Shown piece after piece: positions 8,681 to 17,091 of a DNA stretch of 41,067 nucleotides. Within the stretch, counting starts at the first letter, position 1. Each line of letters begins with the position of its first letter. Both the position numbers and the translations under genes were made by a program. The notes beneath the pieces are model-generated. The model was not told the origin of the DNA. It did not search any database and saw only the letters and a list, made by a program, of their open reading frames with translations. The stretch is taken from assembly GCF_001942405.1 (NCBI RefSeq), contig NZ_MKKA01000017.1:1-41067 (forward strand), in the 5' to 3' direction. Source of the DNA: Ornithinimicrobium sp. CNJ-824. Its GTDB lineage: Bacteria > Actinomycetota > Actinomycetes > Actinomycetales > Dermatophilaceae.

Positions 8681-9348
8681 GCACCCCCACCGACGGGCCC
8701 GGCACGACCGCCCCGGCCCGGCACCGTTCCGACTCGGTCCGCGGCCGGGTCGTCACCACCGTCCCCCGCGCGGCGTTCGACCCCGCCGGCGGCAACGCGA
8801 GGCCCGAGGAGCTGCTCGACGTCTACCTGCGGGTCAACGGCGCCGAGCACCACGTCCGTGTCCCCGGCCGGCGGCTGCTGTCGGACGCGCTGCGCCACGA
8901 CCTCGGCCTGACCGGCACCCACGTCGGCTGCGAGCACGGCGTCTGCGGGGCGTGCACCGTCCTGCTCGACGGGCAGCCGGTCCGCGCGTGCCTGATGTTC
9001 GCCGCGACCGCCCAGGGCTCGGAGATCACCACGGTGGAGGGCCTCGGCGGCCCCGACGGCGGGCTGGGCCCGGTCCAGCAGGCATTCGTGGAGTGCCACG
9101 GCCTGCAGTGCGGCTTCTGCACCCCGGGGTTCATCACGACGGTGAGCGCCTACCTCGACGAGAACCCCGACCCCACGCCGGAGGAGGCGCGGGAGGCCGT
9201 CGCCGGCAACCTGTGCCGCTGCACCGGCTACCAGAACATCGTGAAGTCGGTGTGCCGCGCGGCCGAGATCCGGCGCGGGGACGCCCCGGCCGGCACCGCG
9301 AACGACACCACGACCGGCCAGCCGGACGACCGGGAGGAGCAGGCATGA
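8677..9348 (+). CDS. Molybdenum hydroxylase 2Fe-2S subunit (CoxS-like) with N-terminal extension
   Basis: This small subunit carries two 2Fe-2S clusters that relay electrons from the Mo site to FAD. The ferredoxin-type cluster motif GCEHGVCGACTVLLDG lies at about 87-102, followed by the partner Cys in VRAC. The second, all-helical domain carries CGFCTPG at about 147-153 and CRCTGY near 182-187. The core domain starts near residue 47 at LLDVYLRVNG, so there is an unusual polar extension of about 46 residues before it. The start is supported by overlap with the upstream stop and an AGGAGG ribosome site. No Tat twin-arginine signal is seen in the extension. A C-terminal tail of about 25 residues ends in EEQA and overlaps the Mo-subunit start as ATGA. 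Confidence 0.93.
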   Translation: MSTPTDGPGTTAPARHRSDSVRGRVVTTVPRAAFDPAGGNARPEELLDVYLRVNGAEHHVRVPGRRLLSDALRHDLGLTGTHVGCEHGVCGACTVLLDGQPVRACLMFAATAQGSEITTVEGLGGPDGGLGPVQQAFVECHGLQCGFCTPGFITTVSAYLDENPDPTPEEAREAVAGNLCRCTGYQNIVKSVCRAAEIRRGDAPAGTANDTTTGQPDDREEQA

Positions 9349-11767
9349 GCACCCGCACCGTCGGCTCGCGCGTCCAGCGCCGCGAGGACCCCCGGCTCGT
9401 CCGCGGCGACGGCCGCTACCTGGACGACCTCGGCCACGAGGCCCTGGCCGCCTCCTTCGTCCGCAGCCCGCACGCCAACGCCGGGATCGTCGACATCGAC
9501 GTCACCGGGGCCATCGACGTCGACGGCGTCGTGGCGGTCTGGACCTGGGAGGACCTGCAGGAGACCGGCACCGCGGCCGACCCGCTGCCGATGCTCATCC
9601 CGCACCCGAGCATCCAGCACCCGGTCACCGGCTACGCCCTGGCCCGCGACGCCGTCCACCACGTCGGGCAGCCGATCGTCATGATCGTGGCCACCGACCG
9701 CTACGTCGCCGAGGACGCCGCCCAGCGCGTCCGGGTGGAGTACGACGTGCGTCCCGCCGTCGTGGGCGTCGCCGCCGCCCGCGCGGCCGAGCGCCTCGTC
9801 CACGAGGAGGCCCCCGGCAACGTCGGCGCCTACTACGAGCAGCACCTCGGCGACGCCGCCGGTCAGATCGCCGCGGCCCCGCACGTGCTCGAGCTGGACC
9901 TCGACATCGAGCGCAGCGCCTGCATGCCGATGGAGGGCAAGGGGATCCTGGCCCGCTGGGACGCCGAGGAGGGCCGCCTGAAGGTCCACGCCTCCACCCA
10001 GACCTCGACCGGCCTGCGGGCCGCGCTGGCCGCCAAGCTCGGCCTGCCGCTGTCCTCGGTCGACGTCGTCGCCCCCGACGTGGGCGGCGGGTTCGGCGTC
10101 AAGATCAACCACCCCTGGCCGGAGGACGTCGCCGTCGCCGCCGCGGCCATGCGCCTGCAGGCCCAGGTCAAGTGGGTCGAGGACCGCCGCGAGCACTTCA
10201 TCTCCTCGGCCCACGAGCGCCAGCAGCTGCAGCACGTGCGCGTCGGCTTCGACGACGACGGCCAGATCCTGGGGATGGAGGTGCAGCTGTGGCACGACCA
10301 CGGGGCGTTTCTGCCCTACGGCGTCATCGTGCCGCTCAACACGGCCACGCACATCCCCGGTCCCTACCGGATGCGCAACTTCTCGGTGACCTACACCTCG
10401 CTCTACACCAACACCGTCATCGTCACCCCCTACCGCGGCGCGGGGCGCCCGCAGGCGGCATACCTCATGGAGCGCACGGTCGACGCGGTCGCGCGCAGCC
10501 TGGGCAAGGACCGTGCGCAGGTGCGCTCGATCAACTTCATCCAGCCCGAGGAGTTCCCCTGGGACCTGGGCATGGTGCTGCAGGACGGCCGGATGGGGAT
10601 CTACGACTCCGGCGACTTCCCGACCAGCCTCGACAAGCTCAAGGCGCTCGTGGGCTGGGACGACTTCGAGGCCTACCGGGAGCAGGCCCGGGCGGAGGGT
10701 CGCCGGGTCGGGATCGGGATGGCCTGCTACGTCGAGGGGACGGGCGCCGGGCCCTACGAGGGCGGGCACATTGAGATCGAGACCAACGGCCGCGTCAACG
10801 TCTCGACCGGGCTGACCACCCAGGGCCAGGGCCACCAGACCGTGTTCGCCCAGATCGTGGCCGACGAGCTCGGCGTCAAGGTCGAGGACGTGCACGTCAC
10901 GACCGGCGACACCCGGCGGATGAGCTACTCGGTCGGCACGTGGGGCTCGCGCGGCGCGGTGATGAGCGGCAACGCGCTGCTGCTCACCGCCCGCAAGGTC
11001 AAGGAGCGCGCGCTGCAGATCGCCGCCGACGCCTCGAGGCCAACCCCGACGACCTGGAGATCGTCGACGGGATCGTGCAGGTCAAGGGCGCGCCCGACGC
11101 GCAGATCCCGCTCCCCATGGTCGCGGTGCTGGCCAACCCGCTGCGGTATGCCTTCGACGAGACCGCGCGGGCGGCCACCCAGTTCGGGGGCAAGGCGGAC
11201 GAGAGCAAGCCGCCGATCGCCGACGAGGAGCACCCCGGGCTGGAGGAGAGCGACTTCTTCTCCCCGGTGCGCACGACCTTCGCCAACGGCATGCACGCCG
11301 CCGTCGTCGAGACCGACCCGGACACCGCGGACATCACCGTCCTGCGCTACTGCGTGGTGCACGACTGCGGCCCGATGCTCAACCCGATGATCGTCGAGGG
11401 CCAGGTCCACGGCGGCGTCGCCCAGGGCATCGGCGGGGCGCTCTACGAGAAGCTGGCCTACGGCGAGGACGGGCAGCTGATGAACGCCTCGTTCATGGAC
11501 TTCCTCATGCCGTTCGCCACCGAGGTGCCGCACATCGAGACCGACCACCTCGAGACGCCCTCGCCGCTGAACCCGCTGGGCATCAAGGGAGCCGGCGAGG
11601 CGGGCACCATCCCCGCCTCGGCCGCCATCGCCTCGGCGATCGAGGACGCCGAGGGCATCCCGATCACCCGCATGCCCATCTCGCCGCACGACCTGTGGGA
11701 GCTGCGCCGCCGGCACGCCGACGAGCCCGCGGCCGACGACGGCGCGGCCGCCACCCCCCACGACTGA
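9345..11767 (+). CDS. Molybdenum hydroxylase large (molybdopterin) subunit, one apparent frameshift
   Basis: This catalytic subunit binds the molybdenum-molybdopterin cytosine dinucleotide cofactor and hydroxylates the substrate. The N-terminal a/b-hammerhead domain begins GSRVQRREDPRLVRGDGRYLDD, given here as its first and last parts only: RREDPRLVRG and YLDD. The Mo-binding domain includes VVAPDVGGGFGVK near 242-254, the active-site loop PYRGAGRPQAA near 363-373, and GAGEAGTIPA near the C-terminus, which contains the likely catalytic Glu. The loop is not the AYxCSFR form of true CO dehydrogenases, so CO oxidation is unlikely. The frame breaks near 11032 (GCC-CTC reduced to GCCTC); one added base restores an 807-residue protein. 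It overlaps the 2Fe-2S gene by 4 bp. Confidence 0.9.
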
Positions 11768-11784
11768 CCTTCGAGGAGACCCCG

Positions 11785-12449
11785 ATGCAGATCACCGGCA
11801 CCAACCACCTGTCCGTCGACCCGGCCACCGCCTGGGAGGCTTCCACGACGCGGGCGTCCTGGAGCGCAGCCTGCCCGGGGCGCAGAGCCTGCGGGAGGTC
11901 GGGCCCGGGAGGTTCGCGATGACCGTGACCGCCGGGGTGGCCGCCATCAAGGGCACCTACGACGGGGAGGCGGTGTTCTCGCAGGAGACCGAGCCGGAGA
12001 GCTTCGTGCTCTCGCTGTCCGGCGCCGGCGGCCCCGGGACGGTCAACGCCGACGTCGAGGTCAGGCTGAGCCAGGCCGACGACGGCGGCACCGACCTGGC
12101 CTGGACCGCCGACGCCACCGTCGGCGGCCCGGTCGGCGGGGTCGGCCAGCGGATGCTCTCCTCGGTCGCCAAGCGGCTGGCCACGCAGTTCTTCACCAAC
12201 ATCGACAAGGACCTCGCGCGCGGCGGCTCGGCCGCGGCGGAGGAGACCGGGCAGGCCGAGGCCGAGGGGCCGGACACGCACGCCGTCACTCCTACCCGTC
12301 CGCTCGTCGCAGGCAGCGCGTCGTCGGGAGGGTCGTCGGCCGGTGCCGTCGGTCCGGCCGGCGCGTCCGGCCAGCTCGTGCCGATGGTCACCGGCGCCGC
12401 CATCGCCCTCGTTGGGGTGGCCCTGGGCGCCCGCCTGCGCCGCCGCTGA
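11785..12449 (+). CDS. coxG: CoxG-like SRPBCC protein with C-terminal membrane anchor (one apparent frameshift)
   Basis: This SRPBCC-fold protein is of the CoxG type. In CO dehydrogenase systems CoxG ties the molybdenum enzyme to the membrane and its quinone pool. The N-terminus MQITGTNHLSVDPATAWEA is followed by a break near 11839. One added G gives the expected HDAGVLERSLPGAQSL and then FAMTVTAGVAAIKGTYDGE. The SRPBCC core ends near residue 150. A Gly/Ala/Ser-rich linker leads to a single hydrophobic segment, LVPMVTGAAIALVGVALGA, and an RLRRR end, a clear C-terminal anchor with positive inside. The repaired length is 221 residues. It follows the Mo subunit by 17 bp with a GAGGAG ribosome site. 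The role here is inferred: coupling this hydroxylase to respiration. Confidence 0.82.
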
Positions 12450-12463
12450 GCCAACTACCGCCT

Positions 12464-12509
12464 GGCGCGACCAGATGTGGCCCTCCCCGGGGCCACGACC
12501 GGTCGCGCC
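12464..12509. terminator. Two-tier hairpin between coxG-like and dehydrogenase genes
   Basis: The outer arms GGCGCGACC (12464-12472) and GGTCGCGCC (12501-12509) enclose inner arms GTGGCCC (12477-12483) and GGGCCAC (12490-12496), all perfectly paired. It starts 15 bp after the stop codon. The outer arm 9-mer is also part of the 7586-7674 inverted repeat. It probably acts as a terminator or attenuator, although no T-tract follows. Confidence 0.5.
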
Positions 12510-12573
12510 GTCCGGCCGACCGGGGGCCGTCCGATCCGCCCCGGGCACCGGCCCGGTCTGCTTCAATGACCGC

Positions 12574-13673
12574 ATGATCCCGGCCACGATGCAGGCCGTG
12601 GTGCTCACCGGCCACGGCGGCCTCGACCGGCTCGAGCACCGGACCGACGTGCCCGTGCCCGAGCCCGGTCCCGGTGAGGTCCTGCTCGAGGTCAGCGCCT
12701 GCGGGATGAACAACACCGACGTGTGGGTGCGCGAGGGGGCCTACGGCCTCGAGGAGGACCCCGTGGCGGTGTCGACCTGGCGCCGGGGCCGCTCGACGCT
12801 GCAGTTCCCCCGCATCCAGGGCACCGACACCGTCGGCCGCGTCGTGGCCGTCGGCGCCGGCGTGGACGAGGCCCGCGTCGGCGAGCGGGTGATGGTGGAC
12901 TTCTCCATCTACAACCGCGACGACGACAGCCTCGCCGACATCGACTATCTGGGCCACGGGCGAGACGGCGGCTATGCGGAGTACCAGGTGGTGCCAGCCG
13001 ACCACGCCCACGTGGTCCGGCGCGACATCGACGACGCCGAGCTGGCCACGTTCTCCTGCGCCTACCTCACCGGCGAGCACATGCTCGACCGGGCCCGGGT
13101 GGCCGAGGGCGAACGGGTGCTCATCACCGGAGCCTCCGGCGGCGTCGGTTCCGGGCTCGTCCAGCTGTGCCGGGCCCGGGGCGCCATCCCCTACGCGGTC
13201 ACCAGCGCCGGCAAGGCCGACGCCGTGCGCGCGATCGGCGCCGAGGGCGTGGTGCTGCGCGGCGAGGGCGACCTCGTGGAGGCGGTGGCCGAGGCGGCCG
13301 GCGGGGCCGCCATCGACGTGGTGGCCGACCTTGTCGCCGGCGACCTGTTCAACGACCTGCTCCGCGTCCTGCGGCCCGAGGGTCGCTACACCACCGCGGG
13401 CGCCATCGGCGGTCCGGTCGTGCAGCTGGACCTGCGCACCGTCTACCTCAAGCACCTGGAGCTGCACGGCTCCTCCCAGGGGACGCGAGCCGCGTTCCGG
13501 CGCCTCGTCGGCTACATCGAGTCCGGCGCCGTCCGCCCCCTGCTCGCCGGCACCTACCGGCTGAGCCAGTTCCACGACGCCCAGCGGGCGTTCATGGCCA
13601 AGGCTTCGTCGGCAACCTCGTCGTCGTGCCCGACGCCCGGTGGGACGAGGTCGGGGCTCCCCATGCCGCCTGA
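12574..13673 (+). CDS. Zinc-binding-dehydrogenase-fold oxidoreductase (MDR family), one apparent frameshift
   Basis: This is a medium-chain dehydrogenase/reductase. The GroES-like N-terminal domain contains VPVPEPGPGEVLLEV and ACGMNNTDVWVREGAYG. The Rossmann domain has GERVLITGASGGVGSG near 183-198, an NADP-type dinucleotide fold. The first catalytic zinc Cys is present as ACGMNNTD, but the structural four-Cys lobe is absent, which is closer to the quinone-reductase/crotonyl-CoA-reductase branch. The frame breaks near 13602 (AAG-GGC reduced to AAGGC). One added G restores the C-terminus GFVGNLVVVPD and a 366-residue protein. ATG 12574 is chosen, with ATG 12589 as an alternative. It overlaps the next gene by 11 bp. 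Substrate unknown; likely a pathway reduction step. Confidence 0.82.
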
Positions 13674-14712
13674 GCACCGTCGTCGCCTCCGGCTGATCGA
13701 CACCCACTACGGCGGCGATGTCAGCCGCGTCGTCGTGGGCGGCATCCCCCAGGTCCCGGGTGACAGCGTGCCGGCCAAACGGGCCTGGCTCCAGTCGCAG
13801 GGCGACGCCCTGCGCCGGCTGCTGCTCTCCCCGCCCTACGGCGATCCGTCGATGTGCGCCAACGTCGTCGTGGACGCCGACCTGCCGCAGGCCCAGGCCG
13901 GCTACGTGGTCATGGAGGCGATGGGCTACCCGTACTTCTCGGGCTCCAACTCGATCTGCGTCGCCACGGCACTGCTGGAGAGCGGGTACCTGCCGATGGG
14001 ACCGCCCGGGCGCCAGGTCGTGCACCTCCAGGCCCCGGCGGGTCTCATCCGCGCGGAGGTCGATCACGACGGGTGGCGCGTGCACTCGGTGACGCTCACC
14101 TGCGACCCGGCGTGGGTGCTCGAACGCGGCCGCACCGCCGAGCTGCCCGAGTTCGGCGAGGTCACCTACGACCTGGTCTGGTCCGGCTGCTTCTACGCCG
14201 TCGTCGACGCCGCGGCCCACGGCTTCGCCCTCACCGAGCCCGAGCGACCGGTGCTGGCCGACTTCGGCCTGGCGCTGTGCCTCGTCGCCTCCGCCGACCT
14301 GCAGCTCGTGCACCCCGACCACGGCGACACCGGTCCGCTCGCGTTCGTCAACCTCGCGAGCCCCGTGACCGAGGGTGCCGACGGGCTGCAGATGACCAGC
14401 GCCACCTACGTCCACCCCGGGGTGGTGTGCCGCTGCCCCACCGGCACCGGCACGGCGGCCCAGCTGGCGCTGCTGGCCGACGACGGCGTGCTGGGCGTGG
14501 GCGACCGGGTGACGAGCATCTCTCCCTCCGGGTCCACGATGGGAGGCCAGATCGTCGCGCGTACCGGCCTGCACGGCCGGGACGCCACCACGTCCACCAT
14601 CACCGGTCGCGCGTTCACGCTGGGTCGTACCGAGCTGGTGGTGAACCTCGACGACGACCTCACCGAGGCCGAGGGGATCTGGGAGCTGCTGACCGGCACC
14701 GCCGACGCCTGA
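13663..14712 (+). CDS. Proline racemase family protein with Ser/Thr in place of both catalytic Cys
   Basis: The protein has the proline racemase/hydroxyproline epimerase fold: MPPEHRRRLRLIDTHYGGD at the N-terminus, VVMEAMGYPYFSGSNSI in the middle and PTGTGTAAQLALL toward the end. In racemases the two acid/base residues are Cys, in MCGH- and SPCGTGT-type motifs. Here they read FSGSNSI (Ser) and CPTGTGT (Thr). Loss of the pair argues against racemase activity. Thr at the second site is known in trans-3-hydroxyproline dehydratases, so a dehydratase or related lyase on a pathway intermediate is possible. The 349-residue length is normal. The ATG lies inside the end of the upstream gene (11-bp overlap), implying coupling. 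The frame is intact and the substrate is unknown. Confidence 0.85.
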   Translation: MPPEHRRRLRLIDTHYGGDVSRVVVGGIPQVPGDSVPAKRAWLQSQGDALRRLLLSPPYGDPSMCANVVVDADLPQAQAGYVVMEAMGYPYFSGSNSICVATALLESGYLPMGPPGRQVVHLQAPAGLIRAEVDHDGWRVHSVTLTCDPAWVLERGRTAELPEFGEVTYDLVWSGCFYAVVDAAAHGFALTEPERPVLADFGLALCLVASADLQLVHPDHGDTGPLAFVNLASPVTEGADGLQMTSATYVHPGVVCRCPTGTGTAAQLALLADDGVLGVGDRVTSISPSGSTMGGQIVARTGLHGRDATTSTITGRAFTLGRTELVVNLDDDLTEAEGIWELLTGTADA

Positions 14713-14902
14713 CACCGGTCGCCCGGACGGCGGTCGTTCCGGCCTGTCCGTAACCTCCGCGCAACTGTTGCCGAACCGCCGTCGACTCGTCGTCACATCT
14801 TGCCGGGGATGACGCGGCCTGGGGAGGGTTGACTTCGACCCAGACGCACGCGCCGGCACGGACCTCCGACCGACCGGCCACCTCCACCCGAAGGGACGCT
14901 GG
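14713..14902 (+). promoter_or_regulatory. Gap upstream of hyuA
   Basis: This 190-bp gap is the widest break inside the second half of the island and probably holds a promoter for hyuAB. A TTGACT hexamer occurs about 60 bp before hyuA, but no matching -10 box follows at 16-18 bp. A CGAAGGGA ribosome site precedes the ATG by about 7 bases. I see no strong hairpin or gene in it. Confidence 0.25.
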
Positions 14903-17091
14903 ATGAGCACCGCGACGCACCGCCGGATCAGGATCGGCATCGACACCGGAGGGACGTTCACCGACGTCGTCGCCTTCGACGAGGACGCCGGGACGATCAC
15001 CACGACCAAGACCCCGTCCACGCCGAGCAACCCGGCCGACGGCTTCATCAACGGCGTCGACAAGGTGCTCGAGATCCTCGGCGCCACCGGCGAGGACGTC
15101 ACCGCCGTCTCCCACGGCACCACGGTGGCGACCAACCAGCTGCTCGAGGCCAAGCTCGACCCGTTGGGCTTCATCACCACCAAGGGCTACGAGTTCGTCC
15201 TGGAGATCGCCCGCCAGGCCGTGCCGGACGGCTACGGCAACTCCTACTTCTGGGTCAAGCCCGAGCGCATCGTCCCGGCCGATCTCGTCAAGACCGTCGG
15301 CGGCCGGATGGACTTCGAGGGCAACGAGGTCCGCCCCTTCGACGAGGAGGCGCCCGCGCGGTCGCCCGCTGGTTCAAGGAGAAGGGCATCAACACCCTCG
15401 GCGTGAACTTCCTGCATGCCTACGCCAACCCCGCCCACGAGACGCGGATGCGCGAGATCCTCGCCGAGGAGCACCCGCAGGCCGTCGTCTCCCTCTCCAG
15501 CGAGGTGCTGCGGGAGTACCGCGAGTACGAGCGGTCGATGACCACCCTCGTCGACGCCGCGGTCAAGCCCAAGGTCAGCGCCTACGTGGCCAACATCTCC
15601 GAGCGCCTGCGGTCCTACACCGGCACGGACGTCAAGGGCGCCGAGGGCTCCGGGGGGTCCACGGGGGGCGACGCCCCCCGCGCGATGCCCTTCTACATCA
15701 TGAAGTCCAACGGCGGCGTCCTCTCCGCCGAGGAGGTCGTCCACCAGCCGATCACCACCGTGCTCTCCGGCCCCGCGGCCGGCGCGCTCGGCGCGGCGAT
15801 GGTCTCCGGCCTGGCCGGCTTCGACAAGGTCCTCACCTGCGACGGCGGCGGCACGTCCACCGACGTCTCGGTCGTGCTCGGCGGCGAGCCGACGCTGACC
15901 ACGGAGGGCTCGGTCGGGGCCTACCCCTCCAAGATCCCGATGATCGACGTCGTCACCGTCGGCGCCGGTGGTGGCTCCATCGCCTGGATCTCACCGGACG
16001 GCTCGCTCAAGGTCGGCCCGCACTCGGCCGGCGCCGACCCCGGCCCGCTCTGCTACGGCAGGGGCGGTGCCGACGGCGCCCCCACGATCACCGACGCCCA
16101 CCTGCTGCTCGGCCGGATCCCCCCGCACCTGCTCGGCGGCGAGATCCCGCTCGACGTGGACGCGGCCCGGACCGGTCTGCAGGAGATCGCCGGCCGGCTC
16201 GGCCTCGACGTCGAGCACGCGGCCACCGGCATCCTGGAGATCAGCGCCTGGAACCAGGCCAACGCGCTGCGCCAGATCTCGGTCAAGCGCGGCCTGGACG
16301 TCCGTGACTTCATGCTCGCCACCTTCGGCGGCTCCGGCTCGCTGCTGGCCTGCCGCCTCGTCGACATCCTCGACCTGGCCGGCGTCATCGTCCCGCTCAA
16401 CCCGGGCAACGTCTCGGCCTTCGGCCTGCTCACCGTGGACGTCAAGAACGACTACGTGCAGACGATGGTCGCCAAGCACGTCCACCTCGACCTGGGCCAG
16501 CTCAACCGGGCCTTCGACGACCTCACCGCCCGCGCCACCCACGCGCTGGACCTCGAGGGCTTCGACCGTGCCGACCACCAGTTCCAGCGGACCGCCGACC
16601 TGCGCTACGTGGGCCAGGCCTTCGAGGTGCGGGTGCCGGTGCCGGTCGAGGAGCTCGGCGAGGCCGCCGCCGACCAGGTCGCCGAGGCCTTCCACGACGC
16701 CCACAAGGCGCTCTACGGCTACGACTTCCGCGGCGACGACCGCCAGGAGGTCGAGTGGGTCAACCTGCGCGTCACCGGCGTCGGCCCGATCACCCGGCCG
16801 TCCATCCCGCAGATCGGCACCGGCGAGGGGGACGCCGAGCGCGCCCGCACCTCGACCCGCCCGGTCTGCTTCGACGCGGCCGACGGCTACGTCGACACCC
16901 CGGTCTACTGGCGCCCCGACCTGCGGGACGGCGACCAGGTCCAGGGCCCGGCCGTCATCGAGGAGTTCGGCTCCACCGTCCCCGTCCACCCCGGCTTCCA
17001 GGTCCGGGTCGACGCCTGGGGCAACCTCGTCATCACCAAGCCCGGCGGCGGGGTCGTCGCCGGCGCGCAGCAGCAGGAGGAGCAGGCATGA
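14903..17091 (+). CDS. hyuA: Hydantoinase/oxoprolinase subunit A (one apparent frameshift)
   Basis: HyuA is the ATP-binding subunit of ATP-dependent hydantoinase/5-oxoprolinase enzymes, which open cyclic amides. The N-terminal ASKHA phosphate loop RIGIDTGGTFTDVVAF is at about 10-25, with SHGTTVATNQLLE near 72. The second domain shows LSGPAAGALGAAM and the metal/ATP motif CDGGGTSTDVS, then VGAGGGSIAW. The frame breaks near 15350 (GAGGGC reduced to GAGGC). One added G restores GARAVARWFKEKG and a 729-residue protein. A Gly-rich insert at about 250-262 is encoded over a perfect G6C/GC6 hairpin (15663-15679). It overlaps hyuB as ATGA. Its likely role is ring opening of the product of the Mo hydroxylase; 5-oxoproline or caprolactam-type substrates cannot be excluded. 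Confidence 0.9.

Noticed and set aside
11020..11045. Programmed ribosomal frameshifting in the Mo subunit and other genes
   Set aside because: There is no slippery heptamer plus pseudoknot, and the same one-base loss recurs in nine unrelated genes at different short runs, which fits sequencing deletions better.
9345..11767. Aerobic carbon monoxide dehydrogenase
   Set aside because: The subunit order and CoxG suggest it, but the active-site loop is PYRGAGR, not AYxCSFR, and no coxD/coxE maturation genes are present.
7751..11767. Classical purine xanthine dehydrogenase operon
   Set aside because: No XdhC, guanine deaminase, urate or allantoin genes are present, and the permease motifs look pyrimidine-like. 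It is kept only as an alternative.
12388..15183. 931-codon minus-strand open frame opposite the dehydrogenase, racemase-like and hyuA genes
   Set aside because: It contains only His/Gly/Val-rich repetitive sequence and is the mirror of three well-supported genes. No ribosome site or motif supports it.
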